DNA of 64,000 nucleotides from PWPS01 sp964507105 (lineage in GTDB: Bacteria > Patescibacteriota > Minisyncoccia > Minisyncoccales > PWPS01). Position 1 is the first letter of the stretch; each line of letters starts with the position of its first letter. Location of the stretch: positions 29,133-93,132 of the forward strand of contig CAZDOR010000002.1 of NCBI GenBank assembly GCA_964507105.1. The letters are read 5' to 3'. A program made the position numbers and the translations under genes. The notes beneath the pieces were generated by a model that did not search any database, had not been told where the DNA came from, and was given only the letters and a program-made list of their open reading frames with translations. This document shows positions 42,407 to 51,500 of the stretch, in pieces.

Positions 42407-42679
42407 CTATGCGGTGAGACTTTTAATCCCTTTGACAGTCATTAAAATCGAACCTAAAACGAATAAAAACAAGGGGGGAGAAAAAAATAAACCAAAAAGG
42501 ATAACTACGGCTACGAAGATATCGGTCAAACCGCCCGGATCAAAAAGAGCAATCGAAGCTTTAACCGGTAAAAGGATTAAGGTCGCCAAAATCAGACCGA
42601 CGGGCAAATGAAAATCCAAAATAAAAGAGATCAGAACCAAAGCAGAAAATATATCCAAAAGACCCAGCAATTTAATCAT
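42407..42679 (-). CDS. 90-aa membrane protein
   Basis: 90 aa with three hydrophobic segments (about 5-20, 25-45 and 52-82) and a DPGGLTDIF loop between the second and third. Function not known. It follows metK by 9 nt, so it is probably cotranscribed. Confidence 0.65.
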   Translation of the reverse strand: MIKLLGLLDIFSALVLISFILDFHLPVGLILATLILLPVKASIALFDPGGLTDIFVAVVILFGLFFSPPLFLFVLGSILMTVKGIKSLTA

Positions 42680-42688
42680 GGTATCGAA

Positions 42689-43858
42689 TTAACTTATTAC
42701 CGACTGAAGCTTTTCCACTTTGTTGGTCTTCTCCCAGCTGAACTCACCTCTTCCGAAGTGTCCGTAAGCCGAAGTTTTTTCGTAAATCGGCTTGAGTAGA
42801 TTGAGATTTCTAATTATCATTCCCGCCCTGAAGTCGAAACTGTTTCTCACCGCTTTTTTTATTTTTGCTTCCGTCAAGCCGGGAAATTCATCCTTGTTCA
42901 CCGTACCGAAGCAGTTGATATTTATCGAGACCGGATCCGGGACCCCTATGGCGTAAGCAACTTGTATTTCACATCTTTCAGCCAAACCGGCCTCAACTAC
43001 ATTCTTAGCTGCATACCTCGTCATGTAGGCACCGGACCTGTCTACCTTTGTGGGATCTTTTCCGGAAAAGCAGCCCCCTCCGACATGCGCCATACCGCCA
43101 TAAGTGTCAACAACTATCTTTCTTCCCGTCAAACCACAATCGGCTGCCGGCCCTCCTTTTACGAATCTTCCGGTACTGTTTATATGGAATTTGGTTTGTT
43201 CTGTTAAATATTCACCACATACCGGCCTTATTACTTCTTCTATTATTGCCTCTTTCAGTTTTTTCTCTTCAATTCCCGGATCGTGTTGAGCGGCAACTAC
43301 GACCGAAGGAACGGAAACCGGCTTAAAGCCCCGATATTTGACACTGACTTGGCTTTTTCCATCCGGTCTGAGAAAAGGCAATTTCTCACGTCTTTTCTCG
43401 GCCATCCTTTTGGTTATTTTGTGAGCCAAAACAATCGGAAGCGGCATCGCTTCCTCGGTTTCGCTGCATGCGAACCCGGTCATCATTCCCTGATCGCCCG
43501 CCCCTTGCCTCTCAGAGCCGGTTTTTCGCACTCCGCGAGCAATATCCTTCGATTGTGAATTTAAAGCGTCAAAAACGGCAATACTCTTGAAATCAAACCC
43601 GTATTCCGAATCTTTATACCCTATCCTTTTTATCTTTTCTCTGGCTATTTCAGTTATATCCGGATCGGCTTTGCTGGTTATTTCACCCCCTACTAAAACA
43701 TAACCATTTCCGGTCATTGTTTCACAGGCCACCCGTGAATTCTTGTCTTCTTTCAAAACAGCATCCAAAACCGAATCCGAAATACCGTCCGCAATCTTAT
43801 CCGGATGACCTTCGGTCACCGATTCTGAAGTAAAAACATAATCTTTATTTTTTCTCAT
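42689..43858 (-). CDS. metK: S-adenosylmethionine synthase
   Basis: 389 aa. TESVTEGHPDKIADGISD at the N-terminus binds ATP and methionine; GAGDQGMMTGFA and GGGCFSGKDPTKVDRSGAY are the other signature blocks. It makes SAM from methionine and ATP. A TATAAT box lies only 8 nt before the ATG, implying a leaderless transcript. Confidence 0.97.
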   Translation of the reverse strand: MRKNKDYVFTSESVTEGHPDKIADGISDSVLDAVLKEDKNSRVACETMTGNGYVLVGGEITSKADPDITEIAREKIKRIGYKDSEYGFDFKSIAVFDALNSQSKDIARGVRKTGSERQGAGDQGMMTGFACSETEEAMPLPIVLAHKITKRMAEKRREKLPFLRPDGKSQVSVKYRGFKPVSVPSVVVAAQHDPGIEEKKLKEAIIEEVIRPVCGEYLTEQTKFHINSTGRFVKGGPAADCGLTGRKIVVDTYGGMAHVGGGCFSGKDPTKVDRSGAYMTRYAAKNVVEAGLAERCEIQVAYAIGVPDPVSININCFGTVNKDEFPGLTEAKIKKAVRNSFDFRAGMIIRNLNLLKPIYEKTSAYGHFGRGEFSWEKTNKVEKLQSVIS

Positions 43859-43866
43859 AGGAAGCT

Positions 43867-43872
43867 ATTATA
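43867..43872 (-). promoter_or_regulatory. metK -10 element, predicted leaderless start
   Basis: Consensus TATAAT on the minus strand. With usual spacing, transcription starts about 2 nt before the metK ATG. The -35 region is weak (TTTTTA-like). The 180 nt upstream contain no SAM-riboswitch-like structure that I can see. Confidence 0.6.
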
Positions 43873-44036
43873 TCTTTATTAACGATTAAAAATATTATGT
43901 ATGCTTAAAAAAACAAAAAATTTCGAAAGTCCAATCAAATGAAAATATCCCATTTTGTTTTTTAGGTTTGTTTTTCTTATTAATAAAACAAACAAAAACC
44001 GGTCAAAAAAAATAACTCGACTGTAAGTCCTTTAAA

Positions 44037-45089
44037 TTACAGTGAGAAGAGAAGGTCTTCAATATGCAAATCCAATCCCAAAATATCAAACTCCGAAACC
44101 TCCAACCCGTAAACCTCAATTATGAGGAATAAATCCTGAATATGTGCTAAAAATATGATACTCAAGACGGTAATTATTCCCAAGCAAAAGAAAAAGGTGA
44201 ACTTCTTTTTTAGTTTTTTTCTATTCAAAACCCCACCGGTTCTTCCCTCATAGAAATAAACTATGGATAAAATGACCGTCGGGGCGGCAACCAACGGAGC
44301 CACCAATTTCAACAAAAAATTATAACGGCTTATTCGAAGGGCGGAAAAAAGAAAATAAAAGGGAGAACCGAAAACACCGGCTGCTACGGTTATTACGAAA
44401 AGCAGTAGTAGGAGAAGAAAAATCGAAAGATCTCCGCTAAGATCATAACTCATTTTCATAGCGGAGAAAGGTCCGAACCCGGCATCAACTATAAAAACAT
44501 CGGCCAAAAAGAATCGCAAAAAGAGATGTAAGCTGACAGCAAGTCCCAAAAAGAGAATGAAAACCGCAACGCTCGGAGCCGCTTCTCCGACTAAACCGTA
44601 GAGCCGCTCGTAGGGCTCCTCAATAAAAAACACGGTAGAGACCAAAATGGGAGATGCTATAACTAAAATCCTAACGAGAACGCTAATCAACATCCTCCAA
44701 AACATGTTTATACGCTCGGCAATACTTCTGAGATGAAACTCTTTTCCTCTGCAAATTCTAAGAGAGATATTAATCATTCCGATATACATCACAACAAAAC
44801 TGGCAAAAAAAGCTATTAGTGAGCCGAGCTTTCCGACCGCTCCTTCGAATTCGAATAAAATTATTTGAGCAATTGATATGGGAAAAAATACGAGGATTCC
44901 GGAAAGGCCGAGCAAGGGGAAAAAATTCTTCAAAAAATGTCTTATGCCGTAAAAAACCGATTCCAGCACCCCGGGAGGAGCTTCTTCTGTCTTTTCACCG
45001 TTGGCAATCTCCTGAATTCTTTGCGCAGCCGTTCTCCCTTGATCTTCTCTTTCGATCCAATTTTTGAATATTCTTTTAAACATATGCAT
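44037..45089 (-). CDS. Polytopic membrane protein, paralog family A (350 aa)
   Basis: An N-terminal amphipathic region (RIFKNWIEREDQGRTAAQRIQEIANG) precedes about seven membrane helices. The family core appears as LRFFLADVFIVDAGFGPFSAMKMSYDLSGDLSIF. A C-terminal helix and an acidic tail follow. Related to the proteins at 8187, 46298 and 55047. Function unknown. The start is 2 nt after a small secreted-peptide gene. Confidence 0.75.
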   Translation of the reverse strand: MHMFKRIFKNWIEREDQGRTAAQRIQEIANGEKTEEAPPGVLESVFYGIRHFLKNFFPLLGLSGILVFFPISIAQIILFEFEGAVGKLGSLIAFFASFVVMYIGMINISLRICRGKEFHLRSIAERINMFWRMLISVLVRILVIASPILVSTVFFIEEPYERLYGLVGEAAPSVAVFILFLGLAVSLHLFLRFFLADVFIVDAGFGPFSAMKMSYDLSGDLSIFLLLLLLFVITVAAGVFGSPFYFLFSALRISRYNFLLKLVAPLVAAPTVILSIVYFYEGRTGGVLNRKKLKKKFTFFFCLGIITVLSIIFLAHIQDLFLIIEVYGLEVSEFDILGLDLHIEDLLFSL

Positions 45090-45091
45090 AT

Positions 45092-45226
45092 TTAATTTTC
45101 ATTCGACAAACACTCCGTAACTTCAATTATCTTTTCCGGATTATCCATATATCCGTATAATTCACCTCCCGAAATCAAAAAAATAAATAATATTCTAATA
45201 TTTTTCCTGAAAAAAAGACTTTTCAT
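45092..45226 (-). CDS. 44-aa small exported peptide
   Basis: 44 codons. MKSLFFRKN plus a hydrophobic stretch (RILFIFLI) looks like a signal peptide or membrane anchor, followed by SGGELYGYMDNPEKIIEVTECLSNEN with one Cys. A sigma-70-type promoter is placed about 30 nt upstream, and the next gene, a family A membrane protein, starts 2 nt later. No clear Shine-Dalgarno. Family unknown. Confidence 0.55.
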   Translation of the reverse strand: MKSLFFRKNIRILFIFLISGGELYGYMDNPEKIIEVTECLSNEN

Positions 45227-45260
45227 TAATTTTTGCCTGCGAAAAAGTAACTCTTGTATC

Positions 45261-45288
45261 ATAATAGCAAATTAAAAAATAGATACAA
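45261..45288 (-). promoter_or_regulatory. Promoter of the 44-aa peptide/350-aa membrane protein pair
   Basis: TTGTAT at 45283-45288, a 16-nt spacer and TATTAT at 45261-45266. Confidence 0.65.
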
Positions 45289-45328
45289 CTTTTTAGTTTC
45301 GAAAGTGGCTAAGATAAAATTAAGTATT

Positions 45329-45356
45329 TTGACAAAAATTTTTTTTATGATAATAA
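45329..45356 (+). promoter_or_regulatory. Promoter of the plus-strand Zn-finger coiled-coil gene
   Basis: TTGACA at 45329-45334, 16-nt spacing and TAATAA at 45351-45356 with an extended TG motif directly before it. Confidence 0.7.
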
Positions 45357-45387
45357 ATTGTTAAGACATAAAAGGAGGGTTTTACTA

Positions 45388-45822
45388 ATGGAAATCAAAA
45401 GAGTTTACGAAAGAGCGAAAGAAATTTACTGTGAAGACTGCGTTGAAAAAAGGCAACTCGAAGAAAAGAAAAGATGTATTCAGATCGAATTGGGTCAATG
45501 TCGGGATTGCGGTTACGAAAGAAATAAACGGGTAATCGTTCAGGAGGAGATCAACCGCCTAAACTCGGAAAAGGAAGAAATGGAAAGAGTGATATCCGGA
45601 CTAAAAAATACGGACAGGTCGATAAAAATTTCCAGCCTGGCATTCGAAAGAACCGAAGATCTCGGAAATCGAATGAGAGAGATAAACAATCCGAAAACGA
45701 TAATCAGAAGACTCCAACACTCCGTAAATATAGAAAAAGAAGAGCTAACGACAATTATCCGAAATCACATAGAAGCAATAGAAAGCCACAAAGAGGAGCT
45801 GAAAAAAGAGATCCCGGTCTAA
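45388..45822 (+). CDS. Zinc-finger plus coiled-coil protein (144 aa)
   Basis: 144 aa from the ATG that follows AAAGGAGGG by 8 nt; an ATG-less extension upstream is not needed. CEDC at 15-18 and CRDC at 38-41 form a likely zinc finger; the remainder is a long coiled coil (QEEINRLNSEKEEMERVISGL onwards). The pairing of a CxxC knuckle with coiled coil resembles DksA-like or RNA polymerase channel proteins in outline only. It is plus-strand, monocistronic, with its own promoter and a terminator overlapping its stop. Confidence 0.8.
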   Translation: MEIKRVYERAKEIYCEDCVEKRQLEEKKRCIQIELGQCRDCGYERNKRVIVQEEINRLNSEKEEMERVISGLKNTDRSIKISSLAFERTEDLGNRMREINNPKTIIRRLQHSVNIEKEELTTIIRNHIEAIESHKEELKKEIPV

Positions 45823-45836
45823 AACCGGGATTTTTA
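45811..45836 (+). terminator. Terminator with the stop codon in its loop
   Basis: ATCCCGGT-CTAAA-ACCGGGAT followed by T5. The TAA of the Zn-finger gene is in the loop. Confidence 0.92.
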
Positions 45837-45843
45837 TTTAAAA

Positions 45844-46212
45844 TCAATATTCTCCTATTTCCAAATTATCAAGACTGTCTTCCGTTAAATTGTCTTCCAT
45901 TACCTTTATCGCTTTATCTCTCAAGCCTTTTGGGATCCCGACTATAAGATATCCTTCCGAAGTAAATAGTTTGTATTTTGTTATCGCATCCTCCGAATCA
46001 ATATCTTCTTCCGTTTTAACTTCTCCGCGTATTACCACTTTGTTACGATAAAGACCCTCAACATGGGGTCTTTTATCTTCACCATCTCCCACTGAATCAT
46101 TTTTAACCGGCTCGGTTCTTCCGCCTTGGCCATCAACTACGACTTCATAGCCTATATTTTGCATAGCTTGGGCTATCTCCCTTTTTATTTTTTCTCGGTC
46201 GGTATCATTCAT
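45844..46212 (-). CDS. PD-(D/E)XK nuclease-like protein with altered Asp
   Basis: 122 aa. RPHVEGLYRNKVVIRGEVKTEED near 48-70 fits the core of restriction-like nucleases: an acidic-position loop followed by GEVK (Glu64, Lys66). The first catalytic Asp of RPDV-type relatives is His50 here. LFTSEGYLIVGIPKGL near 82-97 resembles the C-terminal strand and helix of small family members. It may be inactive or a DNA-binding derivative. No methylase partner is nearby. Confidence 0.55.
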   Translation of the reverse strand: MNDTDREKIKREIAQAMQNIGYEVVVDGQGGRTEPVKNDSVGDGEDKRPHVEGLYRNKVVIRGEVKTEEDIDSEDAITKYKLFTSEGYLIVGIPKGLRDKAIKVMEDNLTEDSLDNLEIGEY

Positions 46213-46297
46213 TTTTTATTTTTATAATTAATTAAGGAGTCCGACCAACCTTCCTTGTTCGCCTTATAGCAGAAAAATAATTATTTTGCAAATTTAA

Positions 46298-47314
46298 TTA
46301 TTGAATATCAATAAAGTCTTCAATCTCACCCTCCCACTCTTCCATTCTTTCTTCCAGGTCTTGAATTTCTTCTTCAGTAAATTCTTCTTCTCCGACCGTT
46401 TCCTCCAGATAGGAAAAAAAAGTCAAGCCCATCATACCGAAAAGAAAAAGCAGTAAACCGATTAATATTTTGCCTTCCACAGCCTCATCGAGCTCTTTTT
46501 CACCGTTCATAAATTGATAAAGACAACCCCCGGAAATAAACGAAACCGGAACGGACAGCAGCGATACGAGAACGGGGAGTAAAACACTCACCAGCCCGGG
46601 TTCGATTCCGATCATATAAAGGGGAGCCCCCAAAAGATAAAAGGCCATGCTTATAAATCCCAAGAAGATGAGGTAAGTGAAAACCGGGCAATTCGCAGTA
46701 TCTTCAAAACTCTTCTTCAAAGAAGTCAGTGGAGAAAGTCTTTGATCAACAAGAAAGAAATCGTAAAAATAAAGCCTGATAAAAAAATAAGTTCCCAAAA
46801 TAATTCCCGCAATGAAAACTAAAAACCCGAAAATAATTCCCGTTGTTCCCCAAAAATAGGAAGCGGAAATGGATGCTCCGATTGATCCTGCAAAAATTAA
46901 AAACAAAAACAGATATTTTAAGACATGAGCCAGAAACAAACCGGAAACCAATGAATAATCTTTGTAAAAAGAAGATAGAGCATCCGCTTCATTTCTGAGT
47001 ACGGCCAAAGAAACATTAATCATTCCGATTGTCGGAACAGTTATTACCAATAAATAAGTCAGCAGTCCGGCCAAGCCGAATAAAATAACGGAAGTCAAGC
47101 TAAAAAGATCTTTCAGATAAGAAACAACCAAAAATTCAATTAAATCCTGACCCAAAAAAGAAAGTAAAGAAACGATGAAGACGAAAATAAAGGAAGCTAA
47201 AAAGAGGGTGGATATATTCTTCTTGATTACCTTCATCGAACGGATAAAAACTCCGATGACGGAAGGCTTGCCACCCGTCTTATTTTTTTTTGAATTATTC
47301 GATTCTTTATTCAT
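46298..47314 (-). CDS. Polytopic membrane protein, paralog family A (338 aa)
   Basis: A Lys/Asn-rich N-terminus, about eight membrane helices and the family core IRLYFYDFFLVDQRLSPLTSLKKSFEDT. The C-terminus is an acidic tail (LEETVGEEEFTEEEIQDLEERMEEW), as in the 350-aa paralog. Function unknown. It follows the HTH-ATPase regulator by 24 nt. Confidence 0.75.
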   Translation of the reverse strand: MNKESNNSKKNKTGGKPSVIGVFIRSMKVIKKNISTLFLASFIFVFIVSLLSFLGQDLIEFLVVSYLKDLFSLTSVILFGLAGLLTYLLVITVPTIGMINVSLAVLRNEADALSSFYKDYSLVSGLFLAHVLKYLFLFLIFAGSIGASISASYFWGTTGIIFGFLVFIAGIILGTYFFIRLYFYDFFLVDQRLSPLTSLKKSFEDTANCPVFTYLIFLGFISMAFYLLGAPLYMIGIEPGLVSVLLPVLVSLLSVPVSFISGGCLYQFMNGEKELDEAVEGKILIGLLLFLFGMMGLTFFSYLEETVGEEEFTEEEIQDLEERMEEWEGEIEDFIDIQ

Positions 47315-47338
47315 AAATAACTTTCAACTAATTTAAGA

Positions 47339-48361
47339 TCAATTATTTTTAACTCTTTCTATCATGAATTTCACGGCTTCGTTGGTATTTATGTATTCCA
47401 AATTCATGTTGGGATTTCTGTTTTGGAATACCCTGAATATTTCATCAGCAAAAGCCTGACCTATTCCGGAAATATCTTTAAAATCAAAAATTACTTTTTT
47501 AAATTTCTCAAGCCCGACCAAAACCCTTCTGGCTTGAGAACGAGAAACGTAATCTACATCGGACTGATACAAATTAACCACTATCTCCGTCTTATCAAAC
47601 CCGTACTCGGTCTCTACGGACTGATAATTTTTAAAGACTTCTTCCAGTTTTTTTTCCGAATCACTGTCAATTCTAAAAATTACCCTGGTTCCTTTTACCG
47701 AATTATCTTTTTTAGCCACAAAAACATCGTCTATCATATTATCAACCTGTAGTCTATAATCAAAACTCTCCAAAATGAATATATCAGCAATTTTAGAGGT
47801 AAAAAAGATTCCTTCACCGGAATGAGCTTCGGGCATGGTAGTGGTTTTTCCTTTCAACAAATCTTGAATAGCTTCCATCTCGGAATTAAGCCCCTTGTTT
47901 TGCATAATATTTTCAAAAACTCCTATTCCGAAGTCCCTAACCACGAAAGTCAAAAAATTCTCTTCTTTTCCGGCTTCAACCTTTATTTTCTTCGATTCCG
48001 AATGATCGATAGCATTATTTATCATTTCCGAAAAGGAATAATCAAAAATGGACTCGACATTTCCGGGTAATTTTTTTAAAAAAGGAGTTTGCAATTTAGC
48101 GGAAGAAACTATTCTGTCCTCTTTCAAGTTTTCATTTTCAAATTCCTTTTCATATTTAAAATCCGAAAATTTGTTATTTTCCGGAACTATATACTTGGTT
48201 TTCGGTCCACTACCTACCCTGATTAACTTCCCTTCACCCTTCAATTCTCCTATTACTTTACTGGCTTGCTGTCTGCTTACCGAGGCCTTTTCAGAGAGCT
48301 CTCGGGGGGAAATTTCACCTTTTTTTTCAATTATCTTAAGCGCTTTTTGTTTAGTTGTCAT
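47339..48361 (-). CDS. HTH - GHKL ATPase - STAS-like (DUF4325) regulator
   Basis: About 340 aa from the ATG giving MTTKQKALKIIEKKG; a TTG 14 codons upstream falls inside the promoter. Residues 1-60 are a winged HTH (SPRELSEKASVSRQQASKVI). The central GHKL ATPase fold has FSEMINNAIDHSES (N box) and RDFGIGVF (G1). The C-terminal STAS-like DUF4325 part has VIFDFKDISGIGQAFADEIFRVF. This single-chain fusion is typical of uncharacterised bacterial regulators, resembling anti-sigma/anti-anti-sigma modules joined in one protein. Confidence 0.82.
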   Translation of the reverse strand: MTTKQKALKIIEKKGEISPRELSEKASVSRQQASKVIGELKGEGKLIRVGSGPKTKYIVPENNKFSDFKYEKEFENENLKEDRIVSSAKLQTPFLKKLPGNVESIFDYSFSEMINNAIDHSESKKIKVEAGKEENFLTFVVRDFGIGVFENIMQNKGLNSEMEAIQDLLKGKTTTMPEAHSGEGIFFTSKIADIFILESFDYRLQVDNMIDDVFVAKKDNSVKGTRVIFRIDSDSEKKLEEVFKNYQSVETEYGFDKTEIVVNLYQSDVDYVSRSQARRVLVGLEKFKKVIFDFKDISGIGQAFADEIFRVFQNRNPNMNLEYINTNEAVKFMIERVKNN

Positions 48362-48373
48362 AACGTAATCACT

Positions 48374-48403
48374 ATCGTAAACTATTAATTTACCTACCGT
48401 CAA
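48374..48403 (-). promoter_or_regulatory. Promoter of the HTH-ATPase regulator
   Basis: TTGACG at 48398-48403, an 18-nt spacer and TACGAT at 48374-48379. The start would be about 6 nt before the ATG, so the mRNA is nearly leaderless. Autoregulation by the HTH is plausible. Confidence 0.55.
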
Positions 48404-48537
48404 TTAATAATACATTCAAAACTTTTTGATTGTCAAGAAATTATCGGTTCCGACCTCCCGTTGAGTCGTAACTCGCAAACAGAAAAGACGGTCGGGATAT
48501 CTTTTGTTAACTTTAACATAGAAAATTTTTTTTAGAA

Positions 48538-48566
48538 ATAAAAACACCCCCGAAAACCGGGGGTGT
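48538..48566 (-). terminator. Terminator of the 1331-aa surface protein gene
   Basis: Stem ACACCCCC/GGGGGTGT followed by T5 on the minus strand. Confidence 0.9.
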
Positions 48567-48588
48567 TTTACACACCGAAACGACCCGA

Positions 48589-51500
48589 TCATCTTTTAAA
48601 TACTTTAAAAACTCTTTTCTCTTTGGCAAGAACGAATCCTCTATATCCAAAATACAATAATAATCCGAAAAGCCCGAAACTCATCACTATAAAAGGTATG
48701 GATCCCGAAAAGCCGCCATCGACAGTGGCCGGCAAAGAAGCTAACGGATCAGTATCTTCATCTTCTTTTTCATCTTCTCCAACCGGATCATCTTCAGCTG
48801 AATCTTTATCGGCTTCATCCGAATCGTCAGGATCAACAAAAAAATCACTCCAATCGATTATATCTTCCTCATCACGAATTTCCGGCTCGCTGTAATAAGT
48901 CGAGAGATCAGGCATCTTCAATCCGAGCTCCGGACACATTATCATATTTATCCATCTTCTTGTGGTTTCAAAAACATAACCGGTGGGAATATCTTCACTA
49001 CTGTGAATTCCGGCCTCGACCCACGGACTCAAAATCTCCTCCTTGTATTCCAGTTGAAAGCGCTCAACCGCCTCAAAAGTTTCTATGCCGAAATATCCGT
49101 CCACCCACAAATCTTCTCCCATGTGCTCGTTGAGAAAAATTTGAAGCTTTTTAACCTCTTCGGGATTATTTTCATCTCCGTATCTTAAAAAGTCATTCAA
49201 ATATATTCCACAAACCTTTTCGGAAGGTTCTTCGGGAAAAACAATGTCCAGCTCTTCACCGGCGATTGTTTCTTGCTCATCCGTTTTTTTATCTTCCTCT
49301 TCCTCAGTTTTTTCTTCTTCAACCGGCTCCTCTTCGGTGGTACTACTTAAAACACCGGCCCGAGAAGATCCTCTTCTTGAAATTGGAGGAGTCAGAGGCA
49401 AGTCGTTATCACCTGTGTTATTTCCGTTATCACCTCCGTTCTCTATCCTTTCTTCATAACTGTTAAAAGCTACACAGATATATTCCATTCCCGGATTCAT
49501 TTCATCGACGTACTCGTAATTGTCGTAATTATAGCCATCCGTGTGACAAATAAACTCCGCACTTTCCGAAACACCCTCATCTCCGGACTGGTCGCTAAAC
49601 GGGAGATAGCCGCCTTGTAGAATTTCCCTGACCCAAACTTTGTCGCCGTCTTCCAGATTAACGGTAGCGAGAGCGGGAGTTGTTCCTATCGCTTGCCTGT
49701 GAAATTCTTGCCAACTTTCTCCGTCGGCCCGACCGATGTGATCACCGTCTTCTCTTTCCACCTCGCCGTCGTAGCCCCACTCGAAGCTCCATTCTTCTTC
49801 AGTAAACTCACATCCGTCCGTTTCACTTACGTAAGCAATTATCTCTTTTTCGGTAAGCGGTTCTTCCACTGAAGGGTAATCTCTGTTCTTTACCCAATTG
49901 GGCATTCCGTTTTCACAAATCACTTTGTGGGCTCTTATTGTTGCCGTATCCATGTCCGGATCGGGTTCTTCCGCGCAATGGAGTTGCACATCATCTATCA
50001 AACCGCCATAGGTGTTAACCGGACCATCATGAGAAAAACGTATGGTGGTTTTTGAGTCGTCAGCAGTAAATCCGTAAGTCTTATACTGCCAATGGATATC
50101 GCCATAACCCGTTTCAATTGTATCAGTAAGAATTGTGCCGCCATTCGACTCAGCGGTTAAAACCGCTTTGCTGTCAGTCGCATCCTCATCCGGTCTTGGA
50201 GACCAAGCGAATGTCAATTCGTAGTATTGTCCCGGAATAGTGCTAACTTCTTGCTCTATAGCACTTGCGGGGTCATCACCGTCACTGTCAAGTTCCAAGT
50301 GCTGGTCACCGTCGGCCGACTCAAAAACATATCTTTGCAATTCTATATAATCACCTTCCACAAGAGTCCATCCGGAAATCGACTCGTAAAGTTGCCAATC
50401 ACCATCATTATCCCCTACTACAGGCTCTTCAAAGCTGCCATTTTCAATTAGATTGACTTCCGGATCGCAAACCGGATCACAATCATCGATATTAAACCGT
50501 CTTGTATAACGTTCACCGTCATCGGGGTTAAAAACAAAGCAGTACTCACCTTCATACCATCCGGAAGTACCTAATTCTGCTATAAAAATTCCATCTGTCC
50601 AATCAAAGGGGTCATCATATTCGTCAACATTTCCTGCAACCGCACCCTCTCCTTTCTCGCAAGTATCATAACGAACTGCCCATTGAACATCTCCTTCGGA
50701 GGCCTCAATGTCCTTCGCTTCCAAATTTAGAGCTTCACCCTTACAGATATCTGCTCCCTCTTCGGGTAAAATAATACCGGGATCACAAACCAACTCTTCC
50801 TCTTCAGAAACATTGAATGCTGCGCAATAATAATCCTCCCCGAAAACCGTATTCTCCAACCACTCGTAATTGTCATAATTATATCCGTCCGTGTGGCAAA
50901 TTAGTTCCGCGCTCTTCGAATAATCCCCACCATCGTCATCACTAAAAGACAAGTAACCCTCTTGCAAAACTTCTCTGATTGAAATTGCACCTTCAAAATC
51001 AAACTGCTTTATAGCTATTCCATTTTCGTTTGTCGGACCGAAAGTATTCCAGTCATCACCTCCGTAACCTATATGATCTCCACCGGGATCGGAAACCGTT
51101 TTTTCCGCCCATTCAAACTCCCAGCCGGGCTCAAACCAACAAGCCCCCTCGGAATCTTCAACATAATCCATAATTAACTCTTCGGTAAGCATCGAAGGGT
51201 AATTGGCGTCTTTCACCCATTCCGGAAAGTCGGTTTCACTTTCACACATTACTTTGTAAGCGTGCAAATTAACCATCGGTTCGGGCTCTTCATAGGTGTT
51301 TAAAACAACCAATCTTCTGTGCGGCCTGCTTTCAGATAAAACTATGTGCCCGTCGGCATCCTTGTTTCTGTCTTCATCTTCATCGTTTTCAAACAATTCC
51401 GGACTGTATTCGTAGAAATAATCTAAACTTTCAACGGTAGTTTCAAATTCATCATTATAGAGAGGTTCCAACCAATAATCTCCCTCTATGTGTTCTTCAC

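Noticed and set aside
43859..44036. SAM riboswitch in front of metK
   Set aside because: A -10 box lies 8 nt before the ATG, leaving no room for an aptamer, and no SAM-type stems are seen upstream.
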